From Bacteroidota bacterium (GTDB lineage: Bacteria > Bacteroidota > Bacteroidia > Bacteroidales > Paludibacteraceae): a stretch of 6,404 nucleotides of DNA. The DNA is taken from the NCBI GenBank assembly GCA_023459355.1, contig JAEWUM010000054.1, positions 1 to 6,404 of the forward strand. Direction: 5' to 3'. Positions 1-6,370 of the stretch are shown one piece after another. A program made the position numbers and the translations under genes. The first letter of the stretch is position 1; each line of letters starts with the position of its first letter. The notes beneath the pieces are model-generated. The model saw only the letters and a program-made list of their open reading frames with translations. It did no database searches and was not told where the DNA came from.

Positions 1-2
1 GT

Positions 3-587
3 AGGATGGGTCAATGTACCGGAATCAGTTTTGTTGACTCAACCACCATTAAAGCGTGTCATATCAAGAGAGAGAAAATGAATAAGGTTTTCTCTGGAAT
101 TGCCACAAAGGGCAAGGGAACTCTTGGATGGTTTTTTGGTTTTAAACTTCACCTGATTATTAATGACAAAGGAGAAATTCTTAGCTTTGTTATCACCCAG
201 GGAAATGTTGATGACCGGGAACCACTTCAATATGAATCGTTTATTGAAAAAGTGTCTGTGAAATTATATGCCGATAGAGGTTATATTTCACAGGCACTAC
301 GAGATATATTGTTTGTTGATGGAATTCATTTTGTTACCAAAATGAGAAATAATATGAAAGGTGGAGAAATACCTTTGCAGGACAGAATTTATCTGCGTAA
401 AAGAGCCATCATTGAGACAGTCAATGATGAACTCAAAAACATTTGCCAGATAGAACACACAAGGCATCGGTCCTTTACCAATTTCATTTCAAATCTTGTG
501 GCTGCACTGCTCGCTTACAGTTTTATGCCTAAGAAACCATCAATTAAGGTTGAATTTGTGGATCAAGATCAACTCGTTTTATTTTAA
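3..587 (+). CDS. IS982-family transposase, C-terminal catalytic part (5' end outside the window)
   Basis: This is the DDE transposase that cuts and joins the ends of the insertion sequence. The reading frame is open to the left edge of the window, so the true start is upstream. The Met at 6-8 is probably internal, because IS982 transposases are about 290 residues and only about 195 are visible. Counting from that Met, the likely catalytic triad is D11 (in FVDST), D90 (in YADRGYIS) and E137 (in RAIIETVNDELKN). Between them lie the family-typical stretch KGKGTLGWFFGFKLHL (residues 35-50) and the DDREPL motif. The C-terminus reads DQLVLF and stops immediately before the terminal repeat. No frameshift or missing catalytic residue is visible, so this copy could be active if its 5' part is intact. 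The assignment comes from recognised family motifs. Confidence 0.9.
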   Translation, partial: RMGQCTGISFVDSTTIKACHIKREKMNKVFSGIATKGKGTLGWFFGFKLHLIINDKGEILSFVITQGNVDDREPLQYESFIEKVSVKLYADRGYISQALRDILFVDGIHFVTKMRNNMKGGEIPLQDRIYLRKRAIIETVNDELKNICQIEHTRHRSFTNFISNLVAALLAYSFMPKKPSIKVEFVDQDQLVLF

Positions 588-606
588 TTTTATATCGAAC
601 TCACGT
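588..606 (+). repeat. Right terminal repeat of IS982 copy 1
   Basis: The 19-base sequence TTTTATATCGAACTCACGT is identical to 944-962. It follows the transposase stop codon without a gap, as expected for the right end of the element. Read from the tip inward on the - strand it is ACGTGAGTTCGATATAAAA. The two bases outside it, CA, are also shared by both sites, so the repeat may be 21 bp. Confidence 0.8.
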
Positions 607-858
607 CAATTTAGGAAATTCCTTGTTTAAATGTTGACTTACATAAAACAAATAGTAATGTTTCAAGTTTCTATAACCGCCTAAATGAAACGATATTAGA
701 ATAGTCATTACTTCGCTATGCGAAAGCTTTCCAGGCTTATTTCTGGTCTTTTTGCCGTTGTCTGATTGTAAAATATGTTTTTTGAATGATTTGTCAAATT
801 CTTTTGAAAAATCATCGCATAAATAGAAAATTTCAGTAATTTCGTTAGTGGTTAGCAT
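601..858 (-). pseudogene. IS982-family transposase, N-terminal fragment interrupted by an IS
   Basis: The reading frame encodes 85 residues that match the N-terminal region of IS982 transposases: NEITEIFYLCDDFSKEF near the start, KKTRNKPGKLSHSEVMTI at about residues 36-53, and FHLGGYRNLKHYYLFYV at about 57-73. It breaks off after FPKL (residue 84), where family members continue toward the catalytic domain. The last codon (ACG, Thr85) and the stop TGA are not native: they come from the terminal repeat of the abutting copy 1, which reads ACGTGA on this strand. No DDE residue is present, so the product cannot transpose. The ATG at 858-856 is chosen because the family signature begins right after it. 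It has no Shine-Dalgarno sequence, and it lies inside one arm of an 11-bp inverted repeat. Confidence 0.85.
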
Positions 859-930
859 AGTGATGAATTTTAGTTATTTATTTGTATTTCAGCACTATAA
901 ATATAGTAATTATCTTTCAACTATGCTAAC
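851..930 (-). promoter_or_regulatory. 11-bp inverted repeat covering the transposase start codon
   Basis: The arms GTTAGCATAGT (851-861) and ACTATGCTAAC (920-930) are perfect reverse complements, separated by 58 bases. In a transcript of the - strand, the downstream arm reads ACUAUGCUAAC and contains the transposase start codon (858-856). A transcript that begins outside the element would carry both arms and could fold so as to bury the start codon. A transcript that begins between the arms would carry only the downstream one and stay open. The arms and positions are seen in the sequence. The regulatory role is inferred by analogy with IS10 and IS50. Confidence 0.5.
898..905 (-). promoter_or_regulatory. 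Candidate -7 element of the IS982 copy 2 transposase promoter
   Basis: Read on the - strand this is TATATTTA, seven of eight bases matching the Bacteroides -7 consensus TAnnTTTG. It lies between the two arms of the inverted repeat, about 40 bases before the transposase start codon. No good -33 TTTG is found about 19 bases upstream, and the region is AT-rich, so a chance match is quite possible. Confidence 0.25.
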
Positions 931-943
931 TTTCTAACCATTT

Positions 944-962
944 TTTTATATCGAACTCACGT
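944..962 (-). repeat. Left terminal repeat of IS982 copy 2
   Basis: The sequence is identical over 19 bases to 588-606. On the - strand it reads ACGTGAGTTCGATATAAAA from the tip inward and lies about 85 bases before the transposase start, as expected for the left end. Because copy 2 is inverted relative to copy 1, the two termini appear in this window as direct repeats. Confidence 0.8.
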
Positions 963-983
963 CATTTAAAATAAAAAACGAAA

Positions 984-1748
984 ATGACAAACGACAGTAA
1001 AATATACACAGGAATTACCTTGGACTTTGAAACCGGAGGACGTGACTGCATTACTTGTGCCTGTACTGAACTGGCCATGACTTCAATCAGGCTTGATACG
1101 ATGGCCGTAATCGATACCTATTGCAAATATATTACGCCTTATTACAAAAAAGAATTGGGTGGAAAAGCAAAAGCCAAAACGCTTCGCCGAAAAAGCGAGT
1201 CGTTGGAGAGTGAAGGGGAATTAATGTTGTATGAAAAAGACGCATTGACCTACACGGCTATTACCATGGAAATGCTGTACGACCAAGGCGTGGATTTAAA
1301 GGAAGTGGCTTCGGATGTGATACACTTTGCCAAGCAAAGCACGCTTTCCACAAGCCGGGCATGCAAACCGGTTATTATCGGACAGAATCCGACTTTTGAT
1401 ATTGGTTTCCTTCAGCAATTAATGAATTATGGCGGAATGCTCAAGGAATTTGAGAAAACATTCTCTGGGACTTTTGATTTCTATGGAAACTTTCAGCCGA
1501 AATACATGGATACGATTGATTTGGCGCGTTTGGCTTACGCACACGACCCTGATATGCTATCATACAATCTGGGAGCTATCTGCGAAAAATTTGAAATAGA
1601 ACTCTCGGATGCACACGACGCTATGGCGGATGTTACAGCGACAACAAATGTATTGATTAGTTGTGCAGATAGGTTGAGAGCCGGAACAGACAGTTCGCAT
1701 TCCGGATTGATTACCACTGAAAAAACAAGAAAGTATTTTAAAATATAG
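984..1748 (+). CDS. DnaQ-like (DEDDh) 3'-5' exonuclease
   Basis: This 254-residue protein is predicted to remove nucleotides from DNA 3' ends, using two metal ions, in the cytoplasm. The three exonuclease motifs are present. Exo I is LDFETGG with D14 and E16. Exo II is IIGQNPTFDIGFL with D139. Exo III is DAHDAMADVTATTNV with H211 and D216, which gives the DEDDh type. The supporting stretches DTIDLARL (176-183) and YNLGAICEKFEI (194-205) are also typical. An insert of about 80 residues between Exo I and Exo II includes a lysine-rich part (55-70). There is no polymerase, helicase or other added domain. An in-frame stop at 972-974 rules out a longer start, so the gene is complete. An IS end lies 21 bp upstream, so its original promoter has been displaced. 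The 77-codon gene follows after 35 bp. Stand-alone exonucleases of this kind are, to my knowledge, frequent in Bacteroidales phages and mobile elements, but the physiological role cannot be read from the sequence. Confidence 0.88.
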   Translation: MTNDSKIYTGITLDFETGGRDCITCACTELAMTSIRLDTMAVIDTYCKYITPYYKKELGGKAKAKTLRRKSESLESEGELMLYEKDALTYTAITMEMLYDQGVDLKEVASDVIHFAKQSTLSTSRACKPVIIGQNPTFDIGFLQQLMNYGGMLKEFEKTFSGTFDFYGNFQPKYMDTIDLARLAYAHDPDMLSYNLGAICEKFEIELSDAHDAMADVTATTNVLISCADRLRAGTDSSHSGLITTEKTRKYFKI

Positions 1749-1750
1749 TA

Positions 1751-1772
1751 CCCCTAAATCTCATAGAGGGGA
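1751..1772 (+). promoter_or_regulatory. Short GC hairpin overlapping a possible ribosome binding site
   Basis: The 35-bp gap between the exonuclease and the 77-codon gene holds CCCCT (1751-1755) and AGGGG (1767-1771), which can pair with an 11-base loop. The 3' arm lies within GAGGGGA (1766-1772), a purine-rich, Shine-Dalgarno-like stretch 11 bases before the ATG at 1784. The run after the hairpin, ACTTTTATAG, is too broken for a good intrinsic terminator. It is either a weak attenuator or a structure that modulates translation of the downstream gene. The pairing is seen in the sequence; the function is inferred. Confidence 0.35.
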
Positions 1773-1783
1773 CTTTTATAGAT

Positions 1784-2017
1784 ATGGAACAGGAATTTAA
1801 TTTTAAGGAAAGTGAGCGGAAAAAGTACGGTGTACTGAATTACGATGGCAACGAAATCATGGCTGAAATAACCGGATTCGATTTGAATGTGTCGTTCAAT
1901 ATGCGCTTGATTCATTCGCTGGCAGATGTGGAATCGTGTGCTGATGCGTTGGCAAATGTGTTTTATGAAGCATTGCTGGAACAGTTGATAAAGACGAATC
2001 CAGAGACCGTTTGGTAA
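1784..2017 (+). CDS. Small hypothetical protein (77 aa) downstream of the exonuclease
   Basis: I do not recognise this protein. It is acidic overall, with a hydrophilic N-terminus (EQEFNFKESERKKYG) and then a short stretch that looks like beta strands (VLNYDGNEIMAEITGFDLNVSFNM). An amphipathic helical C-terminal half follows, rich in Ala, Leu and Glu (DVESCADALANVFYEALLEQLIK). There is no signal peptide, membrane segment, cysteine cluster or helix-turn-helix. It lies 35 bp after the exonuclease on the same strand with a plausible ribosome binding site between them, so the two are probably co-transcribed. Two stop codons in a row (TAATAA) end it. The coding call rests on position, sensible composition and a sensible start. 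A role as partner of the exonuclease is possible but not shown. Confidence 0.65.
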   Translation: MEQEFNFKESERKKYGVLNYDGNEIMAEITGFDLNVSFNMRLIHSLADVESCADALANVFYEALLEQLIKTNPETVW

Positions 2018-2123
2018 TAAAGAAGAAAAATAATTTAAAGTTTCTGATTGAGACTATTCGAATTAAAACCTCCTGATTAAAATTCTGAGATATTATAAGT
2101 GGCTAACCCACAAAAAGACTCTA
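2018..2123. other. Convergent intergenic gap without a convincing terminator
   Basis: The 3' ends of the 77-codon gene (+) and the HTCS gene (-) face each other across this AT-rich gap. The only hairpin I see is GTGG (2099-2102) with CCAC (2108-2111), a 4-bp stem with a 5-base loop and no T-run on its 3' side on either strand. The HTCS reading frame ends with two consecutive stops on its strand (TAATAG). No gene is visible here. Confidence 0.5.
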
Positions 2124-5100
2124 TTATTTGCTGTCGCTTTTTCTGAACTGTGAAGGTGTCTTTCCAAATTCCTTTTTGAAGCATTTTGAAAAATAATTAG
2201 GATCGGTAAAACCTGTCTGAAAAGCGGCATCACCTATATTCTCTCCTTTTACCAGCAGGTCTTTTGCGTGGTGGAGGCGTACTTTTTTTATATATTCATT
2301 TGCTGAAACACCTAAAAGATTATTCATTTTCACATACAAAACAGTCCTGCTTATCGCCATTTCGTGTGTAATATCTGAAATTGAGAATTTCTCGTTGGAT
2401 AAATTATCAGTTATCAATTGATTCAACTTCGTTATGAAATCTACATCGCGTGGATTCAGATCAGCCACTACAGCAGCATCATGCTCTAAATGACTTTTTA
2501 AATACTTCCGGTTCTGCTCTTTCATGTTCAGTATGTTGTGAATCTGCAGTTCGAGTGCCTGTGGATCGAAAGGTTTTTCGATATAAATATCGGCTCCGCT
2601 TTCGTAACCGGCAATAGTATTGTCGTCGCCCGTCCGCGCCGTAAGCAGAATTATCGGGATGTGAGAGGTCAGCATGTCGTTTTTCAGCGTCTGGCATAAT
2701 TCTATTCCATCCATTTTAGGCATTGCAACATCACTGATAATTATATCCGGGATGCGTTTTTGGACAATTTTCAAAGCTTCTTTTCCGTCCCGTGCCGTCA
2801 ATACATTATATTTTTTATTCAAAAAATCTGATAAAAACACCAATAAGTCATCGTTATCGTCGACTAATAGAATCGTTTGCTGCCTTTCTATTTCGGAGGA
2901 TTGCGCGGGAGTATCTATATTTTCGATATAATTTGATTGAGGTGTAGAAAAATTGTAATTTCTTATGAAATTCTCCTGCTCTTTCAAGCGGATTTTGTTT
3001 TTTTCATCGAATGCATTTTCCGACACATTCAGCGAAACGGAAAAACAACTCCCTTTATCCAATTCGCTGCGCAGGCTTACTGTTCCCTTATGTAAAACAG
3101 CAAGTTTTTTTGTTAAGGCAAGTCCTATCCCCCAGCCTTGCGCATTTGTATTATGTCCGCGCTTCGATTGATAATGATTTTCGAAAATGCGTTCCTGTTC
3201 TTCGGGCATAATACCGATTCCGGTGTCTTCAACTTTGATTGTCAGATATTTTTCAGCATTTTCTTTTTCTTTTATCGTGCCGATCAGCGTAATACTTCCT
3301 CCGGCCGGCGTATATTTTATCGCATTGAAAATGAGGTTATTCACGATTTTTTCTACAAATGATGGCGAAAACCAGACTATCTCTCCGTTGTCTTCCAGAT
3401 AAATAGAAAATGAAAGCTGTTTACTCAACATGGATTCGCGGAACAAATTCGCGATATTTTGAATAAACTCAAGCGGATTCCCTTCTTGAAGGTATATCTG
3501 CATCTGATTTGTTTCAACTTTATTAAACGCCGTCAACTCATCGATTAGATTTATCATCACATTGGTATTCTTCAACACAATATTGATCCGGTCCTGCGAT
3601 TCTTTCGACATCGGCTCATCTTTGACAATGCATTTCAAAGGAGCTGATATAAGCGAAAGCGGCATCTTAAGCTCATGTGATATGGAAGTGAAAAAATCCG
3701 TCTTTATCTTATTAATCTCCTTCATTTTATCTTTTTCCATATTCGCCAGCCTGATCATATTTCGATCCTGCATACGGATAAAAGATAATTTAAAGAAAGC
3801 GTAAATCAAGATGATAAATATGACGATGTATATACCGAAAGCAAAGCCTGACAAATAAAAAGGCGGACGGATAATGATTTTCAGTTCTTTGACTGGAGCA
3901 TTAGACAAGTCGCTGAATGAGTTGAAAGCCTTAATCTGCAGCGTATATTTTCCGGCCGCCAGATTCGAACCGACAAATTTCCGTTCCTGCCCGACAAAAT
4001 TCCAATCTTCGTCGCTCCCCACCAATTTAACAGCGTAATTAATCGTGGAACTGTGTCCCAGCAGGATAGCAGCATATTCAACAAAAAACGAACGCGACTG
4101 TTTATATGAAAGCCTTATCTGCTCCGTATCATCAATATGTTTTTTCAGTATACTATTGGGAAGTGCCGAGGTTATTGTTTCATTGTCAATGTTCAATTGG
4201 GTTAAACGCACATACAGCGGTGCTTCGGAAACAGTTGTTTTTTCCGGATCGAAGACGACCAGGCCGTTTACAGTTCCAAAATAGCATAAATTATCGTCAC
4301 GGCGCAAGCACGAAGAAAAAAACTGGAATTGATTGGAAGGAAGTCCTTCGGCTGTTGTAAAACGCGTGGTATTATCACGCGTTGCATTCAGGTATACCAA
4401 ACCCGACGAAGTTCCTATCCACAACTGCTGCAGATGATCTTCGAGCATATTGCAGATCATTTTGTCCGACAATCCTAAAGAAGGATCCAATTGTACAATC
4501 GCATCGTTTCCTGGAGCAATGTACTGTAACCCGCCTGCATTTGTTCCAATCCACATTTTTCCGTCTTCAGTTTCGCAAAGCGCTGTTATATAACTGTCGG
4601 AAAGTCCGCTCTGTTCATTCCAGAGCGTAGTTTCCTGCTTATGAATATTATATTTATACAGTCTGACAACGGTACCTATCCAAATATTATTCTGCCTGTC
4701 CACATGCAGTGAGTTAATAAATGTTCTGTGTATCGCATCATGTGCAGTAGCAATTTGTTTAAATGTATAATCGGTGCGGTCGAAATACCGCAGTCCTTGG
4801 CTTGATCCGACCCATATTCGTCCGTCGTGATCCTGCGTAAGTGCAAAAACAGCATCTGCCGGCAGGCCGGTTTCATCATCTTTCCGGTAATGCCATATTT
4901 TTCCGCTCCGCATATCATAACGAAAAAGTCCGAGCATAAAAGAGCCTATCCACAGTTCATCATATTGTTTGTCGTAACATAAAGAAATAGTATTATGCAC
5001 ATTTTCAGGCAGTTTCGAAAATTTTTCAACCCGCCCACTTTCCGGATCATAAATATTCACGCCACCGTCGCCTGTGGCTATCCACAGCCGGCCATCGGGA

Positions 5101-6182
5101 GTTTCGATTATTTTACAGCAGACATTTCCTTTCAAGTTTGTCTCGCCCGGCCCGGGTTCGATGCAGGCAAACTGCCCGGTGCTTTTCAGCAGTACATTTA
5201 TACCTCCTGAATAGGTTCCGATCCACATATTATCGTCCTTGTCTTTGAAGATACTGCGTATCGCATTGCGGCTGAGCGCGTGACGGCTGTCAAATGACTG
5301 CTGGATGATTTCGACTTCTCCGCTGCGGTCTATAATGCTGATGCCTCTTTCGGTACCCAGCCATATCCGCCCATATTCGTCTTCTTCAAATATCCGGACA
5401 ATTCCGTCCGAAAGTTTGCGCTCATCCCAAACGGCATATTCATTGGTCTGCAAATCGACACACATAGCACCGCGGTCGTTGCGTCCAATCCACAATTTTC
5501 CGCGCGAATCGAAAAAGAGCGGGACAATGTTGTCGTTGTCGTGCTTCATGAAGATATTGTCGAAGCCTTCAATTTTCAATTTAGTGATAGATGTCCTTTC
5601 TTTGTTGAAGCAGTATATGCCGTTGTATACGGAATAAAAAATGCGCCCGTCGGGAGCTACCGCCGCCGACAAAATCGGCTCTCTGTACGAGTCTCTTATA
5701 ATCGGCGTAAAGGTTTCATTCTGTTCATCATACAAAAGCATATCCATAAACCCGACGCAGATCAGTTCGTTTTCGAGAGTTTCGCAAAACATGTAGTATT
5801 TCCGGTTGAAGCCGGGGAAAGTTTTGAAATCGTCGCTTTCGGGGCGGTAGAGGCAAATTCCTTCGTGCGTTCCCACCCAGATTCGCCCTCTGCTGTCTTT
5901 GTATAAGGCTTTTACATAATTATGGCAGAGGCTCGCCGGATCGTTTCTCCGATGCTGGTAAACGGTCATATTATAGCCGTCGTAAGAACATAAGCCATTA
6001 CGCGTACCTATCCACAATTTCCCTTTGTCGTCCTGTATCAATTTATTAACCTGTTGATGAGGAAGTCCTTCGTGGGTTGTAATGTGTTCGAAGCGGTACA
6101 AAGAAGCGGCTCCGGAAGCGTGAAGTGCAGCAAAATCTACTTGCAGGAATAAAAAGAGGATAAGCAGACGATACTTGTTCAT
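2124..6182 (-). CDS. Hybrid two-component system protein (HTCS) with double propeller sensor and AraC-type output
   Basis: This 1352-residue one-protein signalling system is predicted to sit in the inner membrane, sense a glycan breakdown product in the periplasm and activate a polysaccharide-utilisation locus. Order: signal peptide (1 to about 22); fourteen Reg_prop-like blades (about 30-645) forming two seven-bladed propellers, eleven of them with a blade Trp (W57, 102, 231, 274, 320, 367, 411, 457, 501, 544, 588) and three degenerate (near 142, 182, 634); Y_Y_Y domain (about 690-772); membrane helix (about 776-799); histidine kinase with phospho-acceptor H836 (SHELKMPL); ATPase domain with N953, D986 (EDTGIG) and GWGIGLAL (1016-1023); receiver domain with D1108/D1109, phospho-acceptor D1151, T1181 and K1203; AraC-type helix-turn-helix (about 1255-1347). 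All key catalytic residues are present, so it should be functional. I chose the ATG at 6182. A TTG seven codons upstream (6203) keeps the frame open, but it would put extra hydrophobic residues before a good signal peptide. Its target genes are not in the window and probably lie to the right. Confidence 0.96.
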   Translation of the reverse strand: MNKYRLLILFLFLQVDFAALHASGAASLYRFEHITTHEGLPHQQVNKLIQDDKGKLWIGTRNGLCSYDGYNMTVYQHRRNDPASLCHNYVKALYKDSRGRIWVGTHEGICLYRPESDDFKTFPGFNRKYYMFCETLENELICVGFMDMLLYDEQNETFTPIIRDSYREPILSAAVAPDGRIFYSVYNGIYCFNKERTSITKLKIEGFDNIFMKHDNDNIVPLFFDSRGKLWIGRNDRGAMCVDLQTNEYAVWDERKLSDGIVRIFEEDEYGRIWLGTERGISIIDRSGEVEIIQQSFDSRHALSRNAIRSIFKDKDDNMWIGTYSGGINVLLKSTGQFACIEPGPGETNLKGNVCCKIIETPDGRLWIATGDGGVNIYDPESGRVEKFSKLPENVHNTISLCYDKQYDELWIGSFMLGLFRYDMRSGKIWHYRKDDETGLPADAVFALTQDHDGRIWVGSSQGLRYFDRTDYTFKQIATAHDAIHRTFINSLHVDRQNNIWIGTVVRLYKYNIHKQETTLWNEQSGLSDSYITALCETEDGKMWIGTNAGGLQYIAPGNDAIVQLDPSLGLSDKMICNMLEDHLQQLWIGTSSGLVYLNATRDNTTRFTTAEGLPSNQFQFFSSCLRRDDNLCYFGTVNGLVVFDPEKTTVSEAPLYVRLTQLNIDNETITSALPNSILKKHIDDTEQIRLSYKQSRSFFVEYAAILLGHSSTINYAVKLVGSDEDWNFVGQERKFVGSNLAAGKYTLQIKAFNSFSDLSNAPVKELKIIIRPPFYLSGFAFGIYIVIFIILIYAFFKLSFIRMQDRNMIRLANMEKDKMKEINKIKTDFFTSISHELKMPLSLISAPLKCIVKDEPMSKESQDRINIVLKNTNVMINLIDELTAFNKVETNQMQIYLQEGNPLEFIQNIANLFRESMLSKQLSFSIYLEDNGEIVWFSPSFVEKIVNNLIFNAIKYTPAGGSITLIGTIKEKENAEKYLTIKVEDTGIGIMPEEQERIFENHYQSKRGHNTNAQGWGIGLALTKKLAVLHKGTVSLRSELDKGSCFSVSLNVSENAFDEKNKIRLKEQENFIRNYNFSTPQSNYIENIDTPAQSSEIERQQTILLVDDNDDLLVFLSDFLNKKYNVLTARDGKEALKIVQKRIPDIIISDVAMPKMDGIELCQTLKNDMLTSHIPIILLTARTGDDNTIAGYESGADIYIEKPFDPQALELQIHNILNMKEQNRKYLKSHLEHDAAVVADLNPRDVDFITKLNQLITDNLSNEKFSISDITHEMAISRTVLYVKMNNLLGVSANEYIKKVRLHHAKDLLVKGENIGDAAFQTGFTDPNYFSKCFKKEFGKTPSQFRKSDSK

Positions 6183-6238
6183 GATGATGAAAATAAGAAC
6201 CAAGGTAAATTGGAGTAAGCACTCCGCGTAATTATATA

Positions 6239-6263
6239 ATTTCAGATTTCATACAGCTGAAAT
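6239..6263 (-). promoter_or_regulatory. 7-bp inverted repeat in the HTCS leader
   Basis: ATTTCAG (6239-6245) and CTGAAAT (6257-6263) are perfect reverse complements with an 11-base spacer, 57 bases before the chosen HTCS start codon. The spacing of about 18 bases between arm centres could suit a dimeric DNA-binding protein, and it could also form a small hairpin in the leader RNA. The match is seen; any function is inferred, and an AT-rich leader can produce such repeats by chance. Confidence 0.3.
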
Positions 6264-6362
6264 GCCGATACATCGAAAATAAATTTTGTATAATCGTTTT
6301 TTTCGAGCCTCTGTGTACAAAAATTTTATAACGAACTATTGTATATAATTAAGTGCGAAGGA

Positions 6363-6370
6363 CAAAGATA
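6363..6370 (-). promoter_or_regulatory. Candidate -7 promoter element for the HTCS gene
   Basis: On the - strand this reads TATCTTTG, a perfect match to the Bacteroides -7 consensus TAnnTTTG. Nineteen bases upstream the sequence is CCTG, only a half match to the -33 TTTG. Transcription would start near 6355, giving a leader of about 170 bases that includes the inverted repeat at 6239-6263. No other gene is seen in 6183-6404. A weak rightward promoter-like stretch near 6280-6288 (TAAATTTTG) has one base too many. Confidence 0.35.

Larger units (their letters stand above)
1..606 (+). mobile_element. IS982-family insertion sequence, copy 1 (3' part; left end outside the window)
   Basis: This segment carries the distal two thirds of an IS982-type transposase gene followed directly by a terminal repeat. 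The transposase stop codon (585-587) abuts the terminal repeat at 588-606, the compact layout expected for the right end of a small insertion sequence. The element runs off the left edge, so its left end and target duplication cannot be seen. Its right tip lies inside the transposase gene of a second, oppositely oriented copy, so copy 1 appears to have inserted into copy 2. The boundary at 606 is inferred from the repeat shared with 944-962. Two further bases (607-608) also match, so the true tip could be at 608. Confidence 0.85.
607..962 (-). mobile_element. IS982-family insertion sequence, copy 2 (5' part only, interrupted by copy 1)
   Basis: Read on the - strand, this segment starts with a terminal repeat (962-944). 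It continues through an AT-rich leader of about 85 bases and then the first 84 codons of an IS982-type transposase. It stops at 606/607, exactly where copy 1 ends. The rest of copy 2 would be expected beyond the left end of copy 1, outside the window. An alternative is that a deletion or inversion between two copies made the junction and the rest of copy 2 is lost. The right boundary at 962 comes from the terminal repeat. The next base-pairs lead straight into the exonuclease leader, with no visible target duplication because the other flank is missing. Confidence 0.8.

Noticed and set aside
588..964. Direct repeat pair as a CRISPR or phage attachment site
   Set aside because: There are only two copies, 356 bp apart, and each sits exactly at the end of an IS982-type element, which explains them fully.
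2070..2075. CCTCCT (AGGAGG on the - strand) as a ribosome binding site
   Set aside because: No start codon with an open frame follows at a sensible distance on the - strand, and the site lies in a gap between gene 3' ends.
2099..2111. GTGG/CCAC hairpin as a bidirectional terminator between the convergent genes
   Set aside because: The stem is only 4 bp, and there is no T-run on the 3' side in either direction.
2674..5906. Several + and - strand open frames of 60-120 codons within the HTCS gene
   Set aside because: They lie inside a 1352-codon gene with strong domain evidence, have no recognisable motifs, and have composition typical of out-of-frame reading.
6183..6203. Upstream TTG start for the HTCS gene
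   Set aside because: It adds seven mostly hydrophobic residues before a normal signal peptide that begins with MNKYR. The ATG at 6182 gives the expected N-terminus.
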